Shown: piece by piece, positions 1 through 7,199 of the stretch
Position numbering within the stretch: the first letter of the stretch is position 1
How the letters are laid out: each line of letters begins with the position of its first letter
Origin: Nocardia abscessus
Lineage (GTDB): Bacteria; Actinomycetota; Actinomycetes; Mycobacteriales; Mycobacteriaceae
Direction of reading: 5' to 3'
Assembly (NCBI RefSeq): GCF_015477775.1
Contig: NZ_JADLQO010000028.1
Coordinates: 1-56,094 of the forward strand
Length of the DNA stretch: 56,094 nucleotides
Notes under the pieces: model-generated
What the model was told of the DNA's origin: nothing
Databases searched by the model: none
What the model saw: the letters and a program-made list of their open reading frames with translations, nothing else
Translations under genes and position numbers: made by a program

Positions 1-93
1 GCAGTCGCCGACGAACTCAACAACCGACCCCGCAAATGCCTCGCCTGGCAAACACCCACCGAAAGACTCGATGCTTTACTGAACGCTTCGTAG
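1..93 (+). pseudogene. IS30-family transposase, C-terminal fragment
   Basis: Reading from base 1, the window opens inside a coding frame that ends at a TAG at 91-93. The residues include NNRPRKCLAWQTPTERL, the signature C-terminus of IS30-family transposases (NxRPRxxLxWxTPxE). Only the last 30 residues lie in the window, so it cannot be judged whether the rest is intact. The sequence immediately after the stop belongs to a different element, so the IS30 end is probably truncated. Confidence 0.75.
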
Positions 94-109
94 TTCGAAC
101 CGTTGCGAC

Positions 110-189
110 GACCACTGGAATCCAAGCTCGCCCTTACGGGCGACCGCGACAACATCGCGGCGGAACTCCTCGGGATAGGGCTTGGGCAT
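110..189 (-). pseudogene. IS3-family OrfA, N-terminal fragment
   Basis: On the minus strand an ATG at 189-187 begins MPKPYPEEFRRDVVAVARKG, the usual start of actinobacterial IS3-family OrfA (the HTH protein of the two-frame transposase). Similarity fades after about 21 residues as the sequence runs toward the IS30 fragment, so this is only a 5' stub. The bases upstream of the start (about 235-262) resemble an IS3 terminal region rich in GGGG/CCCC. Confidence 0.6.
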
Positions 190-286
190 GGTGGTCATCC
201 TTCCACCGCGAGGACGCATCCTCACAGATCAGGAGTCAACCAAACCGGGGGCAGTCCCCCCTGCATGAGACGAGGACCTGAACCTG

Positions 287-778
287 ATGATGCTGATCGG
301 CGTCGATCCGCACAAGTCCACCCACACCGCCACCGCTGTCGGCCCCCGCGACGAACTCTGATCGCGGCCCGATCCGTATCGAGGCCAGCTTTCGCGGCTA
401 TCGCCAGCTGCTGGCCTGGGCGCTGCAGTGGCCCGAACGAACCTGGGCGGTGGAGAACGCTGGAGGTTTGGGCCATCATCTGGCGGGGTGGCTGGTCTCG
501 AAGGGTGAGGTGGTGGTGGATGTCGCGTCGGCTGCGACAGCTCGGATCCGGCAGCTTTCCCGCGGTGGGCGCCGCAAGAACGACCGCATCGACGCCGCTG
601 CGGCAGCGAGTGTCGCGGCCCTGCACGGCGACGCCCGTCCAGTGCATGCGGAAAAGACCACCGACTCCTTCGCGTTGCTGGATGAGCGGCGAAAGAATCT
701 GTCCAAGAGAACGACCCGATGGGTGAATCAGTTGCATGCCCTGTTGCGGGAGCTGTTGCCCGCCAGGGTGCCCACCGA
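287..778 (+). pseudogene. IS110-family transposase, N-terminal half, broken
   Basis: The start MLIGVDPHKSTHTATAVG is the RuvC-like DEDD N-terminus of IS110 transposases (first Asp in GVDPHK). A TGA at 359-361 ends that frame. The protein resumes in another frame with AVENAGGLGHHLAGWL and the conserved KNDRIDA segment (catalytic Asp), then TRWVNQLHALLRELLP. It stops near 778 at the junction with IS3 sequence. The frameshift/nonsense change and the missing C-terminus make it a pseudogene. The absent C-terminal half is the kind of sequence found inverted at 927-1400. Confidence 0.75.
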
Positions 779-856
779 TGGTACAAGAACGCCCGCCTGC
801 ACTCCCGGCTGGACTACCTGAACCCCACCGAACACGAGAGCACCTACTACGCCTAA
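776..856 (+). pseudogene. IS3-family OrfB, C-terminal fragment
   Basis: The last 26 codons of an IS3 OrfB are visible, ending in TAA at 854-856. The residues RWYKNARLHSRLDYLNPTEH and a final YYA match the end of the rve-type integrase domain. It abuts the truncated IS110 fragment directly, which shows that one element was cut into by the other or that the two were joined by deletion. Confidence 0.65.
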
Positions 857-926
857 CGACCACCACGCCGACCGGCGCTGGTCTAAACCCGATGCCGGTC
901 CTGAAGCCGTGATTCCTCTGTATTCG

Positions 927-1400
927 TCAAGGGGCTTCGGCTTGACGGGCGAGTTCTACTGGTTTGGTGCGTCGTTCGTCTCGGATCATGGTTCGCCAGC
1001 ACAGATCCGCCAGTCGCCGCTTGAGACAGCGTTTCGCCTCCTTCGGTGTCCTTCCCTCGGCGATCTTCTTGTCGTAGTAGGCGCGTCCGGCGCTGCCACG
1101 CATCCGGATCTGGATCATCGCAATGGTGTGCAGGGCGGAGTTGAGTTCGCGATCGCCATAGCGTGACAAACGATGACGAGTCGAATCACCGCTGGCGATC
1201 TCGACCGGCGCCGCAGCGGTGTAGTTGGCGTAGGCGGCCGCGGTGGGGAATCTGCCGGCCCGGCCAGTGCGGCCGACGATCCGGGCGGCGAGCACCGGGG
1301 ATGCCACGCAGCGTGGTGCCGTGCACGTCGAGCAGCTCGCTCATGGCCGCGGTGTTGTCGGTGAGCTGCGCGGCGTAGTGCTTGATGTCGGCGATCAAGT
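927..1400 (-). pseudogene. IS110-family transposase, C-terminal half, frameshifted
   Basis: The minus strand encodes the Transposase_20 (serine-containing) C-terminal domain of an IS110 transposase. The features are GRTGRAGRFPTAAAYANYTA, APVEIASG, the RHRLSRYGDRELNSALH core, then AYYDKKIAEG and CLKRRLAD. The first part (LIADIKHYAAQLTDNTAAMS to HGTTLRGIP) lies in another frame, with the shift near 1300. There is no N-terminal DEDD half on this strand. It looks like the inverted complement of the fragment at 287-778. Confidence 0.75.
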
Positions 1401-1440
1401 CCCCACGACATCACGCTTACACCAAAGCCGATCGGTGGAA

Positions 1441-2580
1441 TTACTGCTCACTCACTGGTGCCCCACTTCGCCGGAGCCCTCCGTGGTCACCGCCGCCGGC
1501 GTGAGTACCCGCAGCGGCCGTGATGACAAGCGCGGTCACTGCGACGATACCCACACCAAATTCGAACACCAGATTGGCTCCGGTTCGATGAAAGAGCAGG
1601 TACCCGCCCAAGGTCTCCCCAGCGAGCGCACCTGCGACAACCGCAAGCCGATGCCGGTTTTCCCAGCCCACGCGGGTCGTCCACTCGCGAACGAGTAGAT
1701 AACCGGCCGCGGCAATAGCGAACTGCAAGAGCAGTGTGGCTGGAATCGGCAGGTGTCGCGCCCACGAGTCGGGAGCAATCGTCGCGAACCATACGAGAGT
1801 TCCGGCCCCTGCGGTCAGCCCAACCGCCCATGGGGGCGGAACTCGCGTCGCCGAGTGCTCGATTTGGATGGCCCACTTGATACTTCGCCCGCTCAATAAC
1901 GCAAGCAGCACGAGGAACACGACGACACCGAGATATTTCACCGCGTCGATGTCGGCATCGACACCGTACCTCGGCAGTGTGACCCGTCGAAAGTAGATGG
2001 CGCTGAATGCTGCGTCGAGAATAAAGATGACGGCCGCCAAGCGGATGCCAGTGGCGCCGAGCCAGGAGTGGAAGCGGCGGCGATGGAACAGGGTTTCTGT
2101 CAGAACGATCGGGAGTGTTACGCTCCAAATCGAATGAAAAACGATATTGAACGCGGCGTAGGTCCAGAAGACGCCGAAGGCGGCTCCGTATGGGTGTCCA
2201 TGTGGTGGAAAGAGCTGCGGAGTGAGCCATCCAGGCTCCAGTAGCCCTTCGAAGATGGCCGCGAACAAGGCGCCGAGTATCAGCATTGACGGCCAACTGC
2301 CGCCGCGCCGCCGGACCACCTCCCGAATGAGTAGCGCGCCAGGCCCGTACAGGCCGATCCGTAGAGGGAGGCCGACGATGTTCGACAGTATCGTCGTCGA
2401 CCCGGTCAGAGTTGTCGTTCCGGTCAGAATTTCAGGAATCGCGGCGGCCAGAACAATAAGCACAACTACCGGCCACCCCCGGCAAGATCGCAGTCGCCGA
2501 TAAAAGGCCTGGTGAGACAAGGTATTCCGCCCCTCGATGTAGAACTTAAGCAATGATGTCTCAGTCACCGACTGAGACAT
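1441..2580 (-). CDS. polytopic integral membrane protein, function unknown
   Basis: About 379 residues with roughly nine to ten hydrophobic segments, including VVVLIVLAAAIPEIL, a GLYGPGALLIREVVRR loop, ILGALFAAIFEGLLEPGW, and several C-terminal helices. A conserved-looking acidic pattern (PEILTG, LIREVVRR, FEGLLEPGW) suggests a defined membrane family, but I do not recognise a named enzyme or transporter. I placed the start at the ATG at 2580-2578. A TTG at 2595 or a TTG near 2552 are alternatives, since the ATG sits in a palindrome and has no clear ribosome binding site. It stands alone between insertion-sequence debris and an apparently empty stretch. Base composition is like the chromosome rather than the neighbouring PKS genes. 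Confidence 0.65.
   Translation of the reverse strand: MSQSVTETSLLKFYIEGRNTLSHQAFYRRLRSCRGWPVVVLIVLAAAIPEILTGTTTLTGSTTILSNIVGLPLRIGLYGPGALLIREVVRRRGGSWPSMLILGALFAAIFEGLLEPGWLTPQLFPPHGHPYGAAFGVFWTYAAFNIVFHSIWSVTLPIVLTETLFHRRRFHSWLGATGIRLAAVIFILDAAFSAIYFRRVTLPRYGVDADIDAVKYLGVVVFLVLLALLSGRSIKWAIQIEHSATRVPPPWAVGLTAGAGTLVWFATIAPDSWARHLPIPATLLLQFAIAAAGYLLVREWTTRVGWENRHRLAVVAGALAGETLGGYLLFHRTGANLVFEFGVGIVAVTALVITAAAGTHAGGGDHGGLRRSGAPVSEQ
2556..2580. promoter_or_regulatory. perfect 11-bp inverted repeat, operator candidate
   Basis: ATGTCTCAGTC, a 3-base spacer ACC, then GACTGAGACAT: a perfect dyad of 25 bases. Its size and symmetry are typical of TetR-type operators. It spans the annotated start of the membrane protein gene. 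Either the gene truly starts a little downstream and this is its operator, or the symmetry is part of the coding sequence. Confidence 0.5.
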
Positions 2581-2599
2581 GGAGCTTAGGATCAATCTG

Positions 2600-3160
2600 A
2601 TTCATGACGCAAGCAGACGCGTTGTCCCATCAGAAATTCGCGCGTCGCTCGGGGCCGTTGCCTCATGCCTGAGACCGCGTGCGGTGCGCTAGCGGGACTG
2701 GTCCCGGTCGGTTCGGTGGGCCGGCGTCGTGGAGTCAACGCAAGCTGTGACAACGGTGGTAGCAACCCGGCTTCTGTCGCGGGCAAGGCCGCAGGCGTGC
2801 ATCCGAGACGAGTGGTGCGCGACAGTCAGCTGGTGCCGCTATCACGGGAGAAGCGTTGGTGCAGAGCGGGAACCGAAGATGCGATCAATTTGCTTACCAG
2901 GCGTGCGCCGCAGTGCGGGCTGGAAGTTGTTGGCGGACTGGGTTTCTACGAGGCGGTGCTGGGGATGTCGGCCGGGAAGCCGCTGTTGCGCCGGTGCTGG
3001 GTGACCAGGTAGCGACCCTGCGTCGGTTGGTTCGAATCTTGCTCGGGGGCAGCGGATCTCGCCGATGTTGCCGACATGTCGTACTGCCGGTAGGCTGCCG
3101 AAGTAGTGAGTCATGCGAAGCATCCGAGACCTGAGGCGGCTATCGCGCGACGATTCAGTT
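2600..3160. other. no supported gene
   Basis: Several overlapping open frames exist here on both strands, but none has a recognisable domain, a good ribosome binding site or a consistent codon pattern. The stretch probably holds the promoter of the dehydrogenase/PKS operon that starts at 3174. I cannot point to a specific -35/-10 pair. Confidence 0.4.
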
Positions 3161-3173
3161 GTGAGGGGAGATT

Positions 3174-4217
3174 GTGGTAGGGGATTCCGAAAACCGGCTG
3201 GGAGTGAACTTGCTTCCGGCTAGCAGTCCATTCAGTATTTTGCCCGGAAATGATGACGAGCCCACGGCGGACCATCCAGACCTTCCCGATTCGCATGTGT
3301 TGTTGTCGTTGTATGAGAAAATGATTATCGGCCGTAGGTTCGATAATCAGGCTACGATACTTGCGCGGCAGGGCCTATTATCCGCGTACCCGCCGTGTCT
3401 TGGTCAAGAAGCTTGCCAAGTGGGAGCTGCGGTTGCACTGGACGCTCAGGATTGGCTGTTCCCCACCTATCGCGACAGTGTCGCAATGCTGACTCGCGGG
3501 GTTACGCCGCTTGAGGCACTGACCTCATTTCGTGGTGAATGGCACTCAGGTCACGATCCCAATCATTACAGGATTGCACCGAGATGTACCCCTCTCGCAA
3601 CACATATGCCGCACGCGGTTGGGCTAGCGTTTTCGGCGAAGTGTAGAGGAGAGGACTCCGCGGTTCTAGTACTACTTGGAGATGGCGCGGTTAGTGAAGG
3701 AGACGCACATGAAGCATTCAACTTGGCAGCTGTGTGGCAAGTTCCGGTCGTCTTCCTAATCCAGAACAATGGGTATGCGATCAGTGTCCCGTCAAGCATG
3801 CAGTCTGCCGCTCCCTCGCTCGCCTGCAAGGGGGTGGGGTACGGGATGCCCGGCGAGCTAATAGACGGAAACGACGTTGTCGCCGTATTCAGTCGGGTAA
3901 GGAACGCACTAAATGTCAGTCGTTCAGGTGGTGGTCCGCGTATTATCGAAGCGCTTACATATCGAGCCGGACCTCATACGACTTCCGATGACCCAACGAA
4001 ATATCGCGATACACACGAACATGCACAGTGGTTGCTTCGAGACCCCGTCGCGCGGATGGAGCGTTTTCTTGTAGCGGGGGGAGTTATTGACGATCATGTT
4101 CGAGATAGAATGTTGGACATCGAACACCGAATTGTTGACGAGGTCCGTAATGCGGCCCTCCACTCCAAGCATGCGAGTGAGTCGTCTCTGACCGAGCATG
4201 TCTATGCACTTCCGTAG
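3174..4217 (+). CDS. 2-oxoacid dehydrogenase E1 component, alpha subunit
   Basis: This is a thiamine-diphosphate-dependent decarboxylase subunit that would decarboxylate a 2-oxo acid and, with the beta subunit, reductively acylate the lipoyl group of the E2 partner. The ThDP/Mg motif runs from GDG at residues 169-171 to NN at 198-199 (GDGAVSEGDAHEAFNLAAVW). The AISVPxxxQxAAPSLA segment, GYGMPG, DGNDV and the loop YRAGPHTTSDDPTKYR are typical of branched-chain/actinobacterial E1-alpha. The 347-residue length is normal for that class. The GTG start at 3174 follows GAGGGGAG at 3163-3170. It leads an operon with E1-beta and the E2-ACP fusion, so its acyl product is probably the polyketide starter. 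GC content and TTA codons (for example in GLLSAYP) differ from the rest of the window. The exact oxo acid (branched-chain or pyruvate) cannot be read from the sequence. Confidence 0.92.
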   Translation: MVGDSENRLGVNLLPASSPFSILPGNDDEPTADHPDLPDSHVLLSLYEKMIIGRRFDNQATILARQGLLSAYPPCLGQEACQVGAAVALDAQDWLFPTYRDSVAMLTRGVTPLEALTSFRGEWHSGHDPNHYRIAPRCTPLATHMPHAVGLAFSAKCRGEDSAVLVLLGDGAVSEGDAHEAFNLAAVWQVPVVFLIQNNGYAISVPSSMQSAAPSLACKGVGYGMPGELIDGNDVVAVFSRVRNALNVSRSGGGPRIIEALTYRAGPHTTSDDPTKYRDTHEHAQWLLRDPVARMERFLVAGGVIDDHVRDRMLDIEHRIVDEVRNAALHSKHASESSLTEHVYALP

Positions 4218-4348
4218 CGAACTCGGTGACTTCAAATTAACTTGATCTTGTTTAGCGGATCCGCTTTGCGACGCTGACTGCTTTTGTGTTTGTCGCATCC
4301 GAATATAAGGGTCTGGCTACAGAACTGTAAGTCCCTGGGAGGGTATTC

Positions 4349-5383
4349 GTGCATACCGGAACCGAATCACTATGGAGCGACGGAGCCGAGATCAATTATT
4401 CACAGGCACTAAATCGCGCACTTTCGGAAGCGCTTGAACTGGATGATCGCGTAATTCTACTGGGACAGGATATCGGTCGGCTAGGTGGACTATATAGAGT
4501 AACAGATGGATTATTAGAGCGTTACGGATCGCATCGGGTAGTAGACTCGCCAGTGGCTGAGTCCGGACTGGTGGGCGCAGCGATCGGGATGGCGATGAAT
4601 GGGATGCGACCGGTAGTGGAGTTGCAATTCGATGCCTTCTCGTATCCTGCGCTTGAACAAATTTTCAGCCATCTGGCCAAATTCCGCTACCGCACGCAGG
4701 GTGCTATTGTGCTACCTGTAGTAGTTAGGATTCCATATGGTGGCGGGATCGGTGCAGTAGAACATCACAGCGATTCATCCGAGGCCTATTTCGCACATAC
4801 CCCCGGCTTGCGTGTAGTCACGCCATCGACACCGTCCGACGCCTATACGATGTTAAAGGCCTCGATAGCTTCCCAAGATCCTGTAATATTCCTCGAACCG
4901 AAACGCCGCTATTGGGATAAGGAGCGAATTGATCTGCTGGCGAGCGTGCCCAATATTGGGAAATCCGTGGTTCGACGTTCAGGTACAGATGTAACTTTAA
5001 TTTCCTACGGGGGATCGGTAGCGGTTGCGCTTGAGGCCGCGGAGTTAGCACTTGATCATGGATGGGACGTTGAGGTTGTTGACTTGCGGTCACTTGCACC
5101 TTTTGATGATACAACCTCAAGTGAATCGGTAAAAAAGACCGGTCGCTGTATTGTTGTTCATGAGGCTTCTCGCTTTCTCGGGTATGGGGCAGAAGTTGCG
5201 GCTCGACTTACGGAGGATTGCTTTTACCATCTGTCCGCTCCGATCTTGCGGGTGACTGGGCTCGATGTTCCGTATCCACCGCCAAGATTTGAGGAAGATT
5301 ATCTTCCATCTGCGTCGAGGATTATAGATGCGATAAAGCGTCTTCAATGGGATGAGAGCCAGGTAGTGGTGAGCCATGGTTGA
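4349..5383 (+). CDS. 2-oxoacid dehydrogenase E1 component, beta subunit
   Basis: Partner of the E1-alpha subunit; together they form the alpha2beta2 ThDP enzyme. The transketolase pyrimidine-binding domain is seen in DIGRLGGLYRVTDGLLERYG and PVAESGLVGAAIGMAMNG, with the conserved cofactor-activating Glu at residue 71. RPVVELQFDAFSYPALEQI and the PYGGGIGAVEHHSDS loop follow. The C-terminal transketolase_C domain contains DVEVVDLRSLAPFD and a terminal YPPPRFEEDYLPSASRI. The GTG start at 4349 has GGGAGGG at 4337-4343 ahead of it. The usual GED/GEDIG motif reads GQDIG here. A 131-base gap separates it from E1-alpha, and its end overlaps the E2 gene by 8 bases. There are two adjacent TTA codons at DGLLER. 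Confidence 0.92.
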   Translation: MHTGTESLWSDGAEINYSQALNRALSEALELDDRVILLGQDIGRLGGLYRVTDGLLERYGSHRVVDSPVAESGLVGAAIGMAMNGMRPVVELQFDAFSYPALEQIFSHLAKFRYRTQGAIVLPVVVRIPYGGGIGAVEHHSDSSEAYFAHTPGLRVVTPSTPSDAYTMLKASIASQDPVIFLEPKRRYWDKERIDLLASVPNIGKSVVRRSGTDVTLISYGGSVAVALEAAELALDHGWDVEVVDLRSLAPFDDTTSSESVKKTGRCIVVHEASRFLGYGAEVAARLTEDCFYHLSAPILRVTGLDVPYPPPRFEEDYLPSASRIIDAIKRLQWDESQVVVSHG

Positions 5384-7037
5384 TTTCTGTTTACCGAAAC
5401 TTGGCGACGGGATCGTCACTGCCGAAATTGTAGCGTGGCTCGTTGACGAAGGCGAAGCTGTGGAACTCGACCAGCTTGTCGTTGAGGTTGAGACTGCGAA
5501 GTCGCGGGTGGAGCTCCCCAGTTCTTACGCAGGGACTGTGGACCGGCTGCATGCTGCTATAGGTTCGACGGTCGAGATCGGGCAGCCCCTGATGTCAATC
5601 TCGGAGACTGACAGCGCAGGTGGTTTAGGGCCTGATGTCGGAGCTTCTAAAGAGCCCCTGTCCGAGACGGCAGATGTACATGAAAATGCGTCACAACCTG
5701 TACTAAGTGGCACCGAATTTGGCTCACTCAGTGAAGCCGGCACGGTGAAGGTGGTATCACCACGGGTTCGACGCTTGGCGGCGCTCAATGAGGTAGATCT
5801 GAAGCTGGTGCGGGGAACGGGACCTGACGGCTTAATAACTGTTAGCGACGTGCAACGGGAGATAGCTGCAAAGAAGACCGGCCGGAGTTTGGACCTTAGA
5901 GCCGAAAAATACATGTTATCTCGACGGGTAATTCCAGACGTAACTGTCTGGTTGGATGTGGACGCTACGAATCTTGTAGAATACGGAGCAGGATCCCACG
6001 GTATCCAGGGTATCGACCCGGTGTTTTTCTGTATCGCCGAATTGACCGTGCAGGCGCTAAAGAGCTATCCGGAACTGAATTCTACCATTGATGACAGTGA
6101 AATCCGACCGGCTAACAGTGTTAATTTGGGTATCGCTACACAGACCAGGCGTGGATTATTTGTTCCCGTCGTCAAGGATGCGGACTTAATGGACAGGACT
6201 GAACTTGGGCAAGCTATTGCGACAGTAACGGAAAGAGCCCGGTCAGGTGAAGTCGATGCCAGTCTGTATAAAAACGGCACCTTCACGTTGAACGACTACC
6301 GAGGGCTGGGGGTCGACGGCTCAGCGGCGATTATCAATTACCCTGAAGTGGCGATACTGGGTATTGGTCGTATCAAAAGGCGGCCTTGGGTGATGATCGA
6401 TGGCATTGCAATAAGGCATATTCTGCATCTCAGCCTTACTTTCGATCATCGGGCGTGTGATGGAGATGTTGCTTCTGGATTTATAAACTTCATCGCCCGC
6501 GGAATAGAATCGTATTCTTCTCAAAAGCCTGGCGGACGCGCAACGGTCGGCTCAAAGTCGTTGACCCAAGGCCGTCTCGCAGATCCTGAGTTGAAAATCT
6601 TGGACCTACTCGATCAAATTGTGGTTGGGTTGGGCCGAGAATTTGATGCTAACGCGAGTTTTAAAGATCTCGGTCTGAGTTCAAAAGATGCTGTTGAGAT
6701 ACGAAATAATCTGTGTCTCATCACAGGTATGCGATTGCCCGCCACTCTATTATTCGACTACCCTACTCCCGCTGAGCTCTGTGACCACCTGGAGGGGATG
6801 CGCAATACTGGATCATCTGATGTTTCATCGATAATACTAAATAGTTTAGAAGAGGTTCGAAACCTGTTAGGTGGGGTCACGGACCTTCATCAGCTCTCGG
6901 ACATCAGAAGCCGTATTGTACGCCTTAGTCGTTTGGCCGTGTTCGACTCGACTGGCGTGGCAGGTGCTCGCGAGCTTGAGTCGATGACAGGTGACGAGGT
7001 TGTAAATCTCCTAAAGGACGAATTCGGAATATCGTAG
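5376..7037 (+). CDS. lipoyl-E2 acyltransferase fused to acyl carrier protein and PKS docking domain
   Basis: Domains in order: lipoyl domain (residues 1-77, lipoylated Lys42 in VETAKSRVELP, where the usual DK is AK); peripheral-subunit-binding domain (about 125-163, SPRVRRLAALNEVDLKLV); E2 catalytic domain (about 175-380, active site HRACDG with His358 and Asp362); acyl carrier protein (about 404-475, Ser436 in DLGLSSKDAVEIRN aligning with the phosphopantetheine Ser of DSL motifs, then LLFDYPTPAEL); C-terminal type I PKS docking domain (about 483-553, ending ELESMTGDEVVNLLKDE). Family knowledge: E2 normally passes acyl from lipoate to CoA. Inference: here the acceptor is the fused ACP, and the docking tail passes the acyl-ACP to the PKS encoded next, whose N-terminus has the matching coiled coil. 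The start overlaps the E1-beta gene. Related E2-ACP proteins are known in quinocarcin/naphthyridinomycin C2-unit systems, but with a transketolase-like E1 and an NRPS acceptor. Confidence 0.9.
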   Translation: MVDFCLPKLGDGIVTAEIVAWLVDEGEAVELDQLVVEVETAKSRVELPSSYAGTVDRLHAAIGSTVEIGQPLMSISETDSAGGLGPDVGASKEPLSETADVHENASQPVLSGTEFGSLSEAGTVKVVSPRVRRLAALNEVDLKLVRGTGPDGLITVSDVQREIAAKKTGRSLDLRAEKYMLSRRVIPDVTVWLDVDATNLVEYGAGSHGIQGIDPVFFCIAELTVQALKSYPELNSTIDDSEIRPANSVNLGIATQTRRGLFVPVVKDADLMDRTELGQAIATVTERARSGEVDASLYKNGTFTLNDYRGLGVDGSAAIINYPEVAILGIGRIKRRPWVMIDGIAIRHILHLSLTFDHRACDGDVASGFINFIARGIESYSSQKPGGRATVGSKSLTQGRLADPELKILDLLDQIVVGLGREFDANASFKDLGLSSKDAVEIRNNLCLITGMRLPATLLFDYPTPAELCDHLEGMRNTGSSDVSSIILNSLEEVRNLLGGVTDLHQLSDIRSRIVRLSRLAVFDSTGVAGARELESMTGDEVVNLLKDEFGIS

Positions 7038-7199
7038 CTAGGTCATTGTAAGTCGGAGCAATTCAATCCCGAGCAAAATGATCGGCCATCTCCTTCCGTA
7101 TGCCACAATTTGCGTGCCCGTCATTGGGAATCCCGTTGCATTGAGCGTGGATGGGATGTATAAGTTGCGCCTAACGGAGCAATTTGAAAGGTTTCACTA

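Noticed and set aside
2665..3134. Several overlapping plus-strand open frames upstream of E1-alpha
   Set aside because: No recognisable protein; the frames compete with each other and carry no convincing start.
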